Shown: in pieces, positions 15,405-23,538 of the stretch
Layout of the letters: each line of letters starts with the position of its first letter
Numbering within the stretch: position 1 is the stretch's first letter
DNA from: Achromobacter anxifer
GTDB taxonomy: Bacteria > Pseudomonadota > Gammaproteobacteria > Burkholderiales > Burkholderiaceae_B
DNA length: 64,000 nucleotides
Direction: 5' to 3'
Assembly (NCBI RefSeq): GCF_903652925.1
Contig: NZ_CAHLAR010000001.1
Span: 558,001-622,000, forward strand
Made by a program: the position numbers and the translations under genes
Notes under the pieces: model-generated
The model's database searches: none
What the model saw: the letters and a program-made list of their open reading frames with translations, nothing else
What the model was told of the DNA's origin: nothing

Positions 15405-16741
15405 GTGGCCCGAAGGTAGTGGTGCTGGTTACGCGAGAGCAGATGCTGGAGATCGCGGACGGCCTGTTGAAGCGCCTGGACAAGGCCATCGCCGCCTGGA
15501 TCACCGAGGGCCAAGGTTGCGGCATGCTGTCGGACGATGAAATCGCGGCGACCTGGCGGCGGCGAGCGGCGCTGGCCGCGCTGGTTGAAACCAGCGAACT
15601 GGTGCGGTTGGAGAAGGGCGTGCCGGATGAGATTGCCTTCCTCAGGGCTGACACGGCGAGGCGGCAACAGGCGGCAGCCGACAAGGCGGAGCAAGCCGCC
15701 CGGCGCCAGCGCCACACTCGCCATGGCGCGGCGACCGTGCTGGGTGCGCTCGAAGCGAAGGGCATCGCAGTTCCGGCGGAACTGGGCGCATCGCTGACGC
15801 GCATGCGCGATGGCCAGCTGCTGGATGACGCCGATGCCGTGTTGGCCCGGGCATTCGGGTTGTTGACGCCCGAGGCCGCGAAAACGCTCAGCGCCGCGCA
15901 GGAGAGCTTGGCCCGCGCCCTGGGTTCCGCTGAACCGGTCATGGAGCTGCAAGCCTGGAAAGCGGCTAATGCCGCGCTGGACCGGGATCCGGCGATTGCC
16001 CGGCTGGACCGCCATATCGGCGAGGCCGGCGTCCATCTGGGGCAGGCCGAGGCGGCTGGATACGCGACCAGGCTGGTGGCGGTGGAACAGGAAGCGAACG
16101 ATGCCCGCCGCAGGCTCCTGCTGGACAGCTTGACCCTGGATCTGGCTGCCGCGATCGACGCGGCCCGCAAGCAGCGCGCGGCCCGCCAGGCGCTGGACGA
16201 ACTGGGCGCCGAGATGAGCGCCTACGCGACGTCCGAAGCGGCGGCCTTCGTCGAGCAAGTCGCGCAGCTGGACCCGGCAGCCGCCACGCCAGCCGTGATG
16301 GCGCTGGTCGAGTCCGGGCAAGCGCTGCTTGCACAGGTCCAGCAACAACAGGCGGCCGCCGCCCGCCGCCGCGCGATCCTGGGCGGCCTGGCGAAATTGG
16401 GCTATGAGGTCCACGAAGGCATGGAAACGGCCTGGGCCGATGACGGCCGCGTGGTGGTCAAGAAATCCTCGGTGCCCGACTACGGCGTCGAAGTCGGCGG
16501 CCAGACCGGCCGCATGCAGGTGCGCGTGGTGTCCACCGACGCGAACCGCGACGTGTCGCGCGACCGGGACGTCGAGTCCATGTGGTGCGGCGAATTCGGC
16601 CAGCTGCAGGACCTGCTGGCCGCGCAGGGCGACGAGCTGCGGATAGAACGCGCGCTCGGCGTGGGCGCCGTGCCGCTCAAGGTGGTGGCCGAAACGGAAG
16701 GAATGCAAGGCAGCGCGAGTCTGGCTCGCGGTATGAGGTAG
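15401..16741 (+). CDS. Helical protein of unknown family, last gene of the cassette
   Basis: A 446-residue protein I do not recognise. It starts with a short hydrophobic strand (GPKVVVLVTREQMLEIADGL), then has a long Ala/Arg/Gln-rich, mostly helical middle (about 75-350) with coiled-coil character (RRQQAAADKAEQAARRQRH; QVQQQQAAAARRRAILGGL). It ends with a beta-rich C-terminal domain of about 110 residues (YEVHEGMETAWADDGRVVVK, then strands around DYGVEVGGQTGRMQVRVVS). There is no signal peptide or membrane segment. Its ATG overlaps the stop of the giant gene (ATGA), and AGGAGG at 15388-15393 gives a strong ribosome site, so it is translationally coupled. It may be a structural or scaffolding partner of the helicase; that is inference. 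Confidence 0.8.
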   Translation: MSGPKVVVLVTREQMLEIADGLLKRLDKAIAAWITEGQGCGMLSDDEIAATWRRRAALAALVETSELVRLEKGVPDEIAFLRADTARRQQAAADKAEQAARRQRHTRHGAATVLGALEAKGIAVPAELGASLTRMRDGQLLDDADAVLARAFGLLTPEAAKTLSAAQESLARALGSAEPVMELQAWKAANAALDRDPAIARLDRHIGEAGVHLGQAEAAGYATRLVAVEQEANDARRRLLLDSLTLDLAAAIDAARKQRAARQALDELGAEMSAYATSEAAAFVEQVAQLDPAAATPAVMALVESGQALLAQVQQQQAAAARRRAILGGLAKLGYEVHEGMETAWADDGRVVVKKSSVPDYGVEVGGQTGRMQVRVVSTDANRDVSRDRDVESMWCGEFGQLQDLLAAQGDELRIERALGVGAVPLKVVAETEGMQGSASLARGMR

Positions 16742-16749
16742 GCGTTTGA

Positions 16750-16812
16750 GGGGCTGCCTGATCTGATACCCATTCAGTATCAAAACTGAAATTCTTAATA
16801 TTAGACAGCCCC
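16750..16812. promoter_or_regulatory. Dyads in AT-rich leader before Bug/CoA-transferase operon
   Basis: GGGGCTG (16750-16756) and CAGCCCC (16806-16812) form perfect outer arms. Inside is TGATAC (16764-16769)-N7-GTATCA (16777-16782), a perfect dyad of operator type. The interior is strongly AT-rich (AAATTCTTAATATTAGA), unlike its surroundings, and probably holds the promoter of the operon starting at 16898. Confidence 0.5.
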
Positions 16813-16897
16813 ATCATGCACGCATAAAGTCATCCGCTGGACCCCAAGGCCAGGACCGCCGTCTAGAGCGGCCGGCCATCCACCTAAGGAGACTTCC

Positions 16898-17878
16898 ATG
16901 CTGCATCGCAGACAAATGCTGACGGCCATGCTGGCCGTTGCGCTGCTTGGCGCCGCCGGCCATCAGGCCGCCGCGCATGCCGACACCTTTCCTTCGCGGC
17001 CGATCAAGTTCGTCGTGCCGTTCGGCCCGGGCAGCGGCACCGATACCTCGGCGCGCTATTTCGCCCGCCAGTTGCAGGAATTGACGGGACAGCCGGTGGT
17101 GGTGGAGAACAAGCCGGGTGCCAATGGCTTCATCGCGGTGAAGAACGTGCTGTCAGCGCCGGCGGACGGCTACACGGTGTTCATCGGCAGCAATTCGACG
17201 CTGGCGGTCAATGCGGCGCTGTTCAAGGCGCTGCCCTACGATCCCGTCAAGGATTTCGCGCCGCTGACCATGATGATGCGTTCGCCAGCCATGCTGGCCG
17301 TCAGCCCGCAGGCGCCCTATGGCACCCTGAAGGACCTGATCGCCTATGCCCAGGCCAATCCCGGCAAGGTGAACTTCGGCGCGGGATCGGCGGGCTACCA
17401 GCTGATGGGCGAATTGCTGAACGACAGCGCCAGCCTGAAGACGGTGCACGTGCCGTTCAAGGGCGCCAGCGAAGCCATCACGGCCGTGGCCTCGGGCACG
17501 GTGGACTACACCTTCGCCGAGGTGACGGCGGTGCAGGAACTGGCCAAGGACGGCCGGGTGAAGGTGGTGGCGGTGGCCTCGGACCAGCGTGTCGGGACCT
17601 CGCCCGACGTGCCGACCGCGAGCGAAGCCGGGCTGCCTGGGTTCGAGGCCTACACCTGGGTCGGCGCGATGGTCAGCGCCAAGACGCCGGCCGAGCAGAC
17701 CGAACGCCTGGCGGAACTCTTCACCCGCATTTCGAAGATGCCCGAAACCCGCGCCTTCTATGAACGCCTGGGCGCCACGCCGATGACGGGCGGCCCCGCG
17801 CAGATGCACGAGTTCCAGCAGAAGGAGATCGCGCTATGGCAGCGCATCGTCAAGAAAGCCAACGTTCCCCAACAATGA
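16898..17878 (+). CDS. Bug-family (TctC) solute-binding protein
   Basis: A 326-residue exported receptor with signal peptide (MLAVALLGAAGHQAAAHA) and the Bug start FPSRPIKFVVPFGPGSGTD. VVVENKPGANGFIAVKNVL and PADGYTVFIGSN follow in the usual places, with VHVPFKGASEAITAVASG at the domain hinge. AAGGAG lies at 16886-16891. It heads an operon with a CoA-transferase, two acyl-CoA dehydrogenases and a crotonase, so its ligand is probably a carboxylic acid activated by CoA transfer and then oxidised. Its stop codon overlaps an ATG of the next frame, but the next gene most likely starts 15 bases further on. Confidence 0.93.
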   Translation: MLHRRQMLTAMLAVALLGAAGHQAAAHADTFPSRPIKFVVPFGPGSGTDTSARYFARQLQELTGQPVVVENKPGANGFIAVKNVLSAPADGYTVFIGSNSTLAVNAALFKALPYDPVKDFAPLTMMMRSPAMLAVSPQAPYGTLKDLIAYAQANPGKVNFGAGSAGYQLMGELLNDSASLKTVHVPFKGASEAITAVASGTVDYTFAEVTAVQELAKDGRVKVVAVASDQRVGTSPDVPTASEAGLPGFEAYTWVGAMVSAKTPAEQTERLAELFTRISKMPETRAFYERLGATPMTGGPAQMHEFQQKEIALWQRIVKKANVPQQ

Positions 17879-17892
17879 CGGAAGAGGCGTCC

Positions 17893-19122
17893 ATGACGGC
17901 ACCAGCCCTGCGGAATGTGAAGGTGCTTGACCTGTCGCGCGTGCTGGCCGGCCCTTGGGCCGCCCAGACGCTGGGCGACCTGGGCGCTGAAGTGATCAAG
18001 GTGGAGCGGCCGGGCACGGGCGACGACACCCGTGCCTGGGGGCCGCCCTACGTGACCGATGCTGCGGGACAGCCCACGGGCGAGTCGGCCTACTACATGT
18101 GCGCCAACCGCAACAAGCAGTCGGTCAGCATCGATTTCACCAAGCCGGAAGGGCAGGAGCTGGTGCGGCGCCTGGCACGGCAATGCGACGTGCTGATCGA
18201 GAACTTCAAGACCGGTGGCCTGGCGCAGTACGGCCTGGACTATGCCTCGTTGCGCGAGCTGAATCCCCGGCTGGTGTATTGCTCCGTCACCGGCTTTGGC
18301 CAGGATGGCCCCTATGCGCACCGCGCCGGCTACGACTTCCTGATTCAAGGCATGGGCGGTCTGATGAGCATTACCGGCCTGCCGGACGGCGTGCCCGGAG
18401 GAGGTCCCATGAAGGTGGGCGTGGCGCTGACCGACATCCTGACGGGGCTGTACGCCAGCACCGCCATCCTGGCTGCGCTGCAGGCGCGCGAGCACACCGG
18501 GCGCGGCCAGCATATCGACCTGGCCCTGCTCGACGTGGGCGTGGCCTGCCTGGGCAACCAGGCGATGAACTATCTGTACAGCCAGCAGGCCCCGCAACGC
18601 ATGGGCAATGCCCATCCCAACACGCTGCCATATCAGGACTTCCCGACGGCGGACGGCCACATGATCCTGGCGGTCGGCAACGACGGCCAGTTCGCGCGGC
18701 TATGCGCCGCGATAGACCGGCCGCAATGGGCCCAGGACGAGCGGTTCGCGCGCAACGCGGCGCGGATCGCGCATCGGGATGAACTGATCGAAGGCCTGCG
18801 CGCCATCACCGTGACCCGCAGCACGCGCGAGTGGATCGCCTTGCTGGAGCAGCACGGCGTGCCTTGCGGGCCCATCAACACCATCGCGGACGTGTTCGAG
18901 GATCCGCAGGTCCAGGCGCGCGGACTCAGGATGAGCATGCAGCACCCGCAGGCCGGCGAAGTGCCGCTGGTCGCCAGTCCGATACGTCTGTCGGACACGC
19001 CGGTGAGCTACCGCCATGCGCCGCCGCAGCTGGGCCAGCACACCGACGCGATCCTCGCGCGCCATCTGGGCCTGAGCCCGGAAACCCTGCATACGTATCG
19101 AGTCAATGGAGTCCTGGGATGA
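17893..19122 (+). CDS. Family III (CaiB/BaiF) CoA-transferase
   Basis: A 409-residue protein. The N-terminal block VLDLSRVLAGPWAAQTLGDL with GAEVIKVERPG is the family signature. The catalytic aspartate is expected at Asp181 in VALTDILTGLYAS, close to Asp169 of formyl-CoA transferase. Such enzymes move CoA between a donor such as succinyl-CoA and a free acid. The ATG at 17893 is chosen over one at 17875 because GAAGAGG lies just ahead of it and the protein then begins close to the family start. The stop overlaps the start of the acyl-CoA dehydrogenase (ATGA at 19119-19122), so the two are coupled. Confidence 0.92.
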   Translation: MTAPALRNVKVLDLSRVLAGPWAAQTLGDLGAEVIKVERPGTGDDTRAWGPPYVTDAAGQPTGESAYYMCANRNKQSVSIDFTKPEGQELVRRLARQCDVLIENFKTGGLAQYGLDYASLRELNPRLVYCSVTGFGQDGPYAHRAGYDFLIQGMGGLMSITGLPDGVPGGGPMKVGVALTDILTGLYASTAILAALQAREHTGRGQHIDLALLDVGVACLGNQAMNYLYSQQAPQRMGNAHPNTLPYQDFPTADGHMILAVGNDGQFARLCAAIDRPQWAQDERFARNAARIAHRDELIEGLRAITVTRSTREWIALLEQHGVPCGPINTIADVFEDPQVQARGLRMSMQHPQAGEVPLVASPIRLSDTPVSYRHAPPQLGQHTDAILARHLGLSPETLHTYRVNGVLG

Positions 19123-20282
19123 CAGCCCTGAATTCACTCGCCTTGCCGCTGACGCGCATTCCGCCCGAGGACGAGGCGTTGCGCCCCGTCGTGCGCGCCT
19201 TTCTGCAGGAAGCCGTGCGCGACATGCCGGCGCATCTGCGGGCGCGCTCCTGGGGCGGCTACGACACCGCTTTCAGCCGGCGCATCGGCGAGCGCGGCTG
19301 GATCGGCCTGACCCTGCCGCCCGAGTACGGCGGCGGCGGGCGCAGCGCATTCGCGCGCTATGTGCTGGTGGAGGAATTCCTGAACGCCGGCGCACCCGTC
19401 GGGTCGCACTGGATTGCGGACCGCCAGAGCGCGCCGCTCATCCTCAAGTACGGCACGGAAGCTCAGAAACGCTTCCATATTCCGCGCATCTGCCGCGGCG
19501 AGTCGTTCTTCTGCATAGGCATGAGCGAGCCGAACTCGGGTTCGGACCTGGCCAGCGTGCGCACGCGCGCCGTGCCCAATGAGGGCGGCTGGCTGCTCAA
19601 TGGGCAGAAGATCTGGACCACCAACGCCCACCACTGCCAATACATGATCGCCCTGGTGCGTACCTCGGGCGCGCCGGAGGACCGGCACAAGGGCCTGTCC
19701 CAAGTCATCGTCGACCTGTCCTTGCCAGGCGTGACGGTGCGGCCGATCGAGGACCTGTCGGGCGACAGCCATTTCTGCGAAGTGTTCTTCGACAACGTGC
19801 AGCTGGGCTCCGACGCGCTGATCGGCGCCGAAGGGCAGGGCTGGGAGCAGGTGACGGCCGAACTGGCGTTCGAGCGCAGCGGTCCGGAACGGCTGTACTC
19901 CAGCATCGTGCTGTTCGATCAGTGGCTGGACTATGCGCGCCTGCCGGCCAATCGCACGTCCTCTGCGCAGCGGCTGGCCGGCAAGGTGCTGGGCCAGTTG
20001 ACGCCGCTGCGCGCCATGTCGGTATCGGTGCAGGAGAAACTGACGCGCGGCGCCAGCCCCATCGTGGAGGCGGCGCTGGTCAAGGAATTGGGCACCACGC
20101 TGGAGCAGATGATCCCGGCCTGGATTGCTGAAGACCTGTACTCGCGCGAGGCCGAGGACATTCCGGTGGAATTGCTGATGACCTTGAAGTACGTGACGGA
20201 GGCCTCGCCTTCGTTTTCCTTGCGGGGTGGCACTCGCGAGATCCTGCGCGGCATGATCGCGCGCGGCCTGGGCTTGCGCTGA
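19119..20282 (+). CDS. Acyl-CoA dehydrogenase
   Basis: A 387-residue flavoprotein. Signature FCIGMSEPNSGSDLASV (FAD/substrate loop), GWLLNGQKIWTTNAHHCQYM and a C-terminal FSLRGGTREILRGMIARGLG are all present. It would oxidise an acyl-CoA to the 2-enoyl-CoA and pass electrons to ETF. The start overlaps the CoA-transferase stop by four bases, which decides it against longer in-frame starts. It pairs with the shorter second dehydrogenase 11 bases downstream; such pairs often form heteromers in steroid, bile-acid and aromatic catabolism. The substrate cannot be told from sequence. Confidence 0.92.
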   Translation: MTALNSLALPLTRIPPEDEALRPVVRAFLQEAVRDMPAHLRARSWGGYDTAFSRRIGERGWIGLTLPPEYGGGGRSAFARYVLVEEFLNAGAPVGSHWIADRQSAPLILKYGTEAQKRFHIPRICRGESFFCIGMSEPNSGSDLASVRTRAVPNEGGWLLNGQKIWTTNAHHCQYMIALVRTSGAPEDRHKGLSQVIVDLSLPGVTVRPIEDLSGDSHFCEVFFDNVQLGSDALIGAEGQGWEQVTAELAFERSGPERLYSSIVLFDQWLDYARLPANRTSSAQRLAGKVLGQLTPLRAMSVSVQEKLTRGASPIVEAALVKELGTTLEQMIPAWIAEDLYSREAEDIPVELLMTLKYVTEASPSFSLRGGTREILRGMIARGLGLR

Positions 20283-20293
20283 GGGAGCATGAC

Positions 20294-21301
20294 ATGAGCG
20301 ACAACGATCTGTACGCCGATGCCGCGCGCCAGGTGCTGGCGGACCATTGCACGCCGCAGGCGGTGCGCGACATCGAGGCTGGCGGTGAGTCCGCCGGTCG
20401 GCTCTGGCGGCAGCTGGAGGAGGCCGGTCTGGCCGATGCGCTGGTGAGCGAAGACGAAGGCGGTTCCGGGTTGAGCCTGGAGCAGGTGTTCGGCGTGCTG
20501 GAGCAGTGCGGCGCGCATGCGTTGCCGTTGCTGCTGGGCGAAACCATGATCGCGCGCGCGCTGCTGCCGGCGCAGCTGCGGCCGGCGGGCAGCATCGCCC
20601 TGGCTCGCGGCCAGCAGCAGGAGGACGGCGGCTGGCATTGCGCGCTGGTGCGCGGCGGCCGCATGGCGGACAGCGTGCTGGCGCAGGCGGACGACGCCTG
20701 GCGCCTGCTGGATGCCGCGCAGGCGCGCCGGGAGCCGCAAGCGTTGGCGCTGGACGTCGCCATGCGCTGGGATGCGGCCCAGGTCGCGGCTGCGCCGATC
20801 GTGGCGCTGGACGCGGCGATCGACGTCCGCACCTTGCAGGCTTGCGTCGTCGCGCCGCAGATGGCCGGCGCGCTGGGCAGCGTGCTGGAACGCACGCTGC
20901 AGTACGCCAACGAACGCCAGCAGTTCGGCAGGCCCATCGGCAAGTTCCAGGCCATCCAGCATCAGTTGGCCGTGATGAGCGAGCACGTTTGCGCCGCGCG
21001 CATGGCCGCGCAGCTGGGATGCCATGCCCAGGGCGCGGTCCCGGATCGGCTGCGGGTCGCTGTCGCCAAGGTGCGCTGCAGCGAAGCGGCGCTGGCGGTG
21101 GCCGAACTTGCGCATGCGGTGCACGGCGCCATCGGTTTTACCGAGGAGTACGATTTGCAGCTCTACACGCGCCGCCTGCATGCCTGGCGCCAGACGGCGG
21201 GCAGCGAAGCCTACTGGCACGACGTGGCGGGAGAGGCGCTATTCGCGCACCATGGTCCGACCCTGGACCTGGTGCGCTTGATTACCGACGTTCCGGCCTG
21301 A
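20294..21301 (+). CDS. Acyl-CoA dehydrogenase-like protein (second subunit)
   Basis: A 335-residue protein, shorter than a full dehydrogenase (~380). The N-terminal helical domain is present (QLEEAGLADALVSEDEGGSG) and the C-terminal helical domain is clear (RQQFGRPIGKFQAIQHQLAV-type helix; HGAIGFTEEYDLQLYTRR, with the usual active-site region). The central beta domain is reduced. Together with the preceding dehydrogenase this looks like an unequal pair, as in known heteromeric acyl-CoA dehydrogenases. GAGGGAG at 20281-20287 precedes the ATG. Confidence 0.88.
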   Translation: MSDNDLYADAARQVLADHCTPQAVRDIEAGGESAGRLWRQLEEAGLADALVSEDEGGSGLSLEQVFGVLEQCGAHALPLLLGETMIARALLPAQLRPAGSIALARGQQQEDGGWHCALVRGGRMADSVLAQADDAWRLLDAAQARREPQALALDVAMRWDAAQVAAAPIVALDAAIDVRTLQACVVAPQMAGALGSVLERTLQYANERQQFGRPIGKFQAIQHQLAVMSEHVCAARMAAQLGCHAQGAVPDRLRVAVAKVRCSEAALAVAELAHAVHGAIGFTEEYDLQLYTRRLHAWRQTAGSEAYWHDVAGEALFAHHGPTLDLVRLITDVPA

Positions 21302-21325
21302 GCCCGGCTTTCAGGAGATTCTTGC

Positions 21326-22111
21326 ATGGCCTTTCTGCAGATTGAACGCGAGGGCGGCATCGTCGTCGCCACCATGAACCAGCCGGAAACACGCAATGCG
21401 CTGACCGGCAATACCGCGATCGAAGAGATCGTGCAGCTGTGCGCCGACATCCGCCAGGACGCGGGCGTGAAGGTGCTGATCCTGACCGCCACCGGGCCGA
21501 TCTTCAGCTCGGGCGGCAATGTGAAGGACATGCGCCGCTACTTCGACGACGCGCTGACACCCGAGCGCATCTGCGAGGAGTACCGCCAGGGCATCCAGCG
21601 CGTTCCGCTGGCACTGCATGGCCTGGACGTGCCGGTGATCTGCGCCGTCAACGGCCCGGCCATCGGCGCCGGCCTGGACATCGCCTGCATGTGCGACATC
21701 CGCATCGCCGCGGACACGGCCACGTTCGCCGAGAGCTTCGTGCGCGTCGGCATTGTGCCCGGGGACGGCGGCGCCTGGTTGCTGCCGCGCGCGGTGGGCA
21801 TGGCCCGCGCAAGCGAAATGGCCTACACGGGCGAGGCCATCAGCGCGCAGGACGCGCTGGCCTGCGGCTTGGTCAGCCGGGTGGTGCCGGCGGCGGATCT
21901 GCTGCCAACGGCGAAGACGCTGGCCGCCAAGATCGCTGCCAATCCGGGCGGCGTCATGCGCATGACCAAGCGTCTGCTGCGCGAAGGCCAGCACAGCAGC
22001 CTCGCGTCCTTGCTGGAGCTGTCCGCCAGTTATCAGGCGCTGGCTCACAAGACCGCGGAACACCGCGAGGCCGTTACTGCCTTCATTGAAAAGCGCGCGC
22101 CGCGGTTTTGA
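21326..22111 (+). CDS. Enoyl-CoA hydratase/isomerase (crotonase) family protein
   Basis: A 261-residue crotonase. The oxyanion-hole segments are FSSGGNVKDMRRY and VNGPAIGAGLDIACMCDIRIA, followed by FVRVGIVPGDGGAWLLPRAV. Of the two glutamates used by classical hydratases, the first position is Asp (GAGLDIAC) and the second is not Glu (RVGIVPGDGG), so the reaction may be isomerisation, retro-aldol, dehalogenation or hydrolysis rather than simple hydration. It is last in the operon, with AGGAG at 21313-21317 and a terminator directly behind it. Confidence 0.88.
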   Translation: MAFLQIEREGGIVVATMNQPETRNALTGNTAIEEIVQLCADIRQDAGVKVLILTATGPIFSSGGNVKDMRRYFDDALTPERICEEYRQGIQRVPLALHGLDVPVICAVNGPAIGAGLDIACMCDIRIAADTATFAESFVRVGIVPGDGGAWLLPRAVGMARASEMAYTGEAISAQDALACGLVSRVVPAADLLPTAKTLAAKIAANPGGVMRMTKRLLREGQHSSLASLLELSASYQALAHKTAEHREAVTAFIEKRAPRF

Positions 22112-22116
22112 ATGGC

Positions 22117-22156
22117 GGCGCCGCTGATGCGACGTTGCATCGGCAGCGCCGGATTT
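22117..22156 (+). terminator. Intrinsic terminator after crotonase gene
   Basis: A 14-pair stem with one mismatch and one G-T pair (22117-22130 with 22137-22150), a 6-base loop, then GGATTTTGG. It sits between two convergent operons and could serve both. Confidence 0.72.
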
Positions 22157-22169
22157 TGGCATCCGCAGC

Positions 22170-23495
22170 CTACTGCCCGCCCATATACGTCAGCGCGGAA
22201 GCCACCAGCGCCCGCACACCGACGCGCAGTGCGCTTTCATCGATGGCGAACTCCGGCGAATGGTTGGGCGCTCCGCTCTTGTCGCCGTAAGGTGAGGCAT
22301 TGATGAACCAGAACACCGATGGCACTTTGCCGCTGACGCCATAGGCGCCGAAATCCTCGCTGCCCGTCGACGGCGCCGGCAGTTCCACGGCCTTGCCGGC
22401 TCCCGCCGCCGCCTGCCACGCTGGTATCAGTTTTCCGGTCAGGGGCTTGTCGTTGTCGACGACTTCGTAGCCTGTGTATATGTCCACCTTGGAATTCAGG
22501 CCGTAGGCTTGCGCGATGTGCTCGGCCCGCGCGCGGATGGCCTCGTGCACGATGCGCTGGTTGCGCGACGATAGCGAGCGCACGGTGCCCGCGAGTTCGG
22601 CGTTCTCGGGCAGGATGTTCGGGCGTCGTCCGCTTTGCAGCATGCCTAGGGATAGCACCGTGACGCCGTCGGATTGGTCCACCTTGCTGCTGGTTATGCC
22701 TTGCAAGGCCAGCGCCAGTTCGGCGGCGGGGACGAGTGCGGAGTTGGCGGTCCATGGCCTGCCGCCGTGCCCGCCGTTGCCATGCAACGAGATCTCGAAG
22801 CGATCGCCGCTGGCCATGGCGGGGCCGGCAAGGTAAGCGATGGTGCCGGACGGGGCACCGGCGCCGATGTGCTGGCCGAACACCACGTCCACTTTGGGAT
22901 TCACCAGTACGCCTTGGGCAATCATGGCCTTGGCGCCGCTGGGTTCCTTGTCTGGGCCCCATTCTTCGGCGGGCTGGAACAGGAAGACGATGGTGCCCGG
23001 AAGCTCCTCGCGCATGGCCGAAAAGGCCTGGGCGGCGCCGAGCAGCATCGCGACGTGCGTGTCGTGGCCGCAGGCGTGGGACACCGATACCTGCTCGCCG
23101 CGCCAGGTGGCCTTGGCCTGGGAACGGAACGGCAGGTCGTTGCGTTCCTCGACGGGCAGGGCATCCATGTCGGCGCGCAACGCCACCACGGGCCCGGGCT
23201 TGCCGCCCTTGAGCACGGCCTTGATGCCGGTGCGCGCGATCCCGGTTTCGACCGTGATGCCCGGCATGGCGCGCAGGGCGTCGGCGATGTACTTCGCCGT
23301 TTCGGTTTCCTGATACGACAACTCCGGGTGCTGATGAATGTGGCGCCGCCACGCGATCACCTCAGGTTCGGTCTTGTCGGCCAGAACGAGGCCGGTCTGC
23401 AGCAGGTCCGTGCCGGCGGTGAAGGCGGGCGCCGCCAGGGTCATGCCCAGAGCCAGGCCGAGGCTCGCGGAAAACAGGCGGGGGATCGTGGTCAT
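22170..23495 (-). CDS. Exported M20-family amidohydrolase
   Basis: A 441-residue metallo-amidohydrolase of the aminoacylase/IAA-amino-acid hydrolase type. An N-terminal signal peptide (LGLALGMTLAAPAFTA) predicts periplasmic location. Metal ligands are in SHACGHDTHVAMLLGAA, FLFQPAEEWGP, VVFGQHIGAG and STGSEDFGAYG. IHQHPELSYQETETAKYI is the usual M20D opening. It would split an N-acyl amino acid or similar amide before uptake. GGAG lies six bases before the ATG. It is the last gene of a four-gene minus-strand operon with a Bug receptor, an FAH-type hydrolase and an aromatic aminotransferase. Confidence 0.92.
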   Translation of the reverse strand: MTTIPRLFSASLGLALGMTLAAPAFTAGTDLLQTGLVLADKTEPEVIAWRRHIHQHPELSYQETETAKYIADALRAMPGITVETGIARTGIKAVLKGGKPGPVVALRADMDALPVEERNDLPFRSQAKATWRGEQVSVSHACGHDTHVAMLLGAAQAFSAMREELPGTIVFLFQPAEEWGPDKEPSGAKAMIAQGVLVNPKVDVVFGQHIGAGAPSGTIAYLAGPAMASGDRFEISLHGNGGHGGRPWTANSALVPAAELALALQGITSSKVDQSDGVTVLSLGMLQSGRRPNILPENAELAGTVRSLSSRNQRIVHEAIRARAEHIAQAYGLNSKVDIYTGYEVVDNDKPLTGKLIPAWQAAAGAGKAVELPAPSTGSEDFGAYGVSGKVPSVFWFINASPYGDKSGAPNHSPEFAIDESALRVGVRALVASALTYMGGQ

Positions 23496-23538
23496 GCCTT
23501 GCTCCAGAAGAACGTTGCATTAGCCCCGTGGAGGGTGT

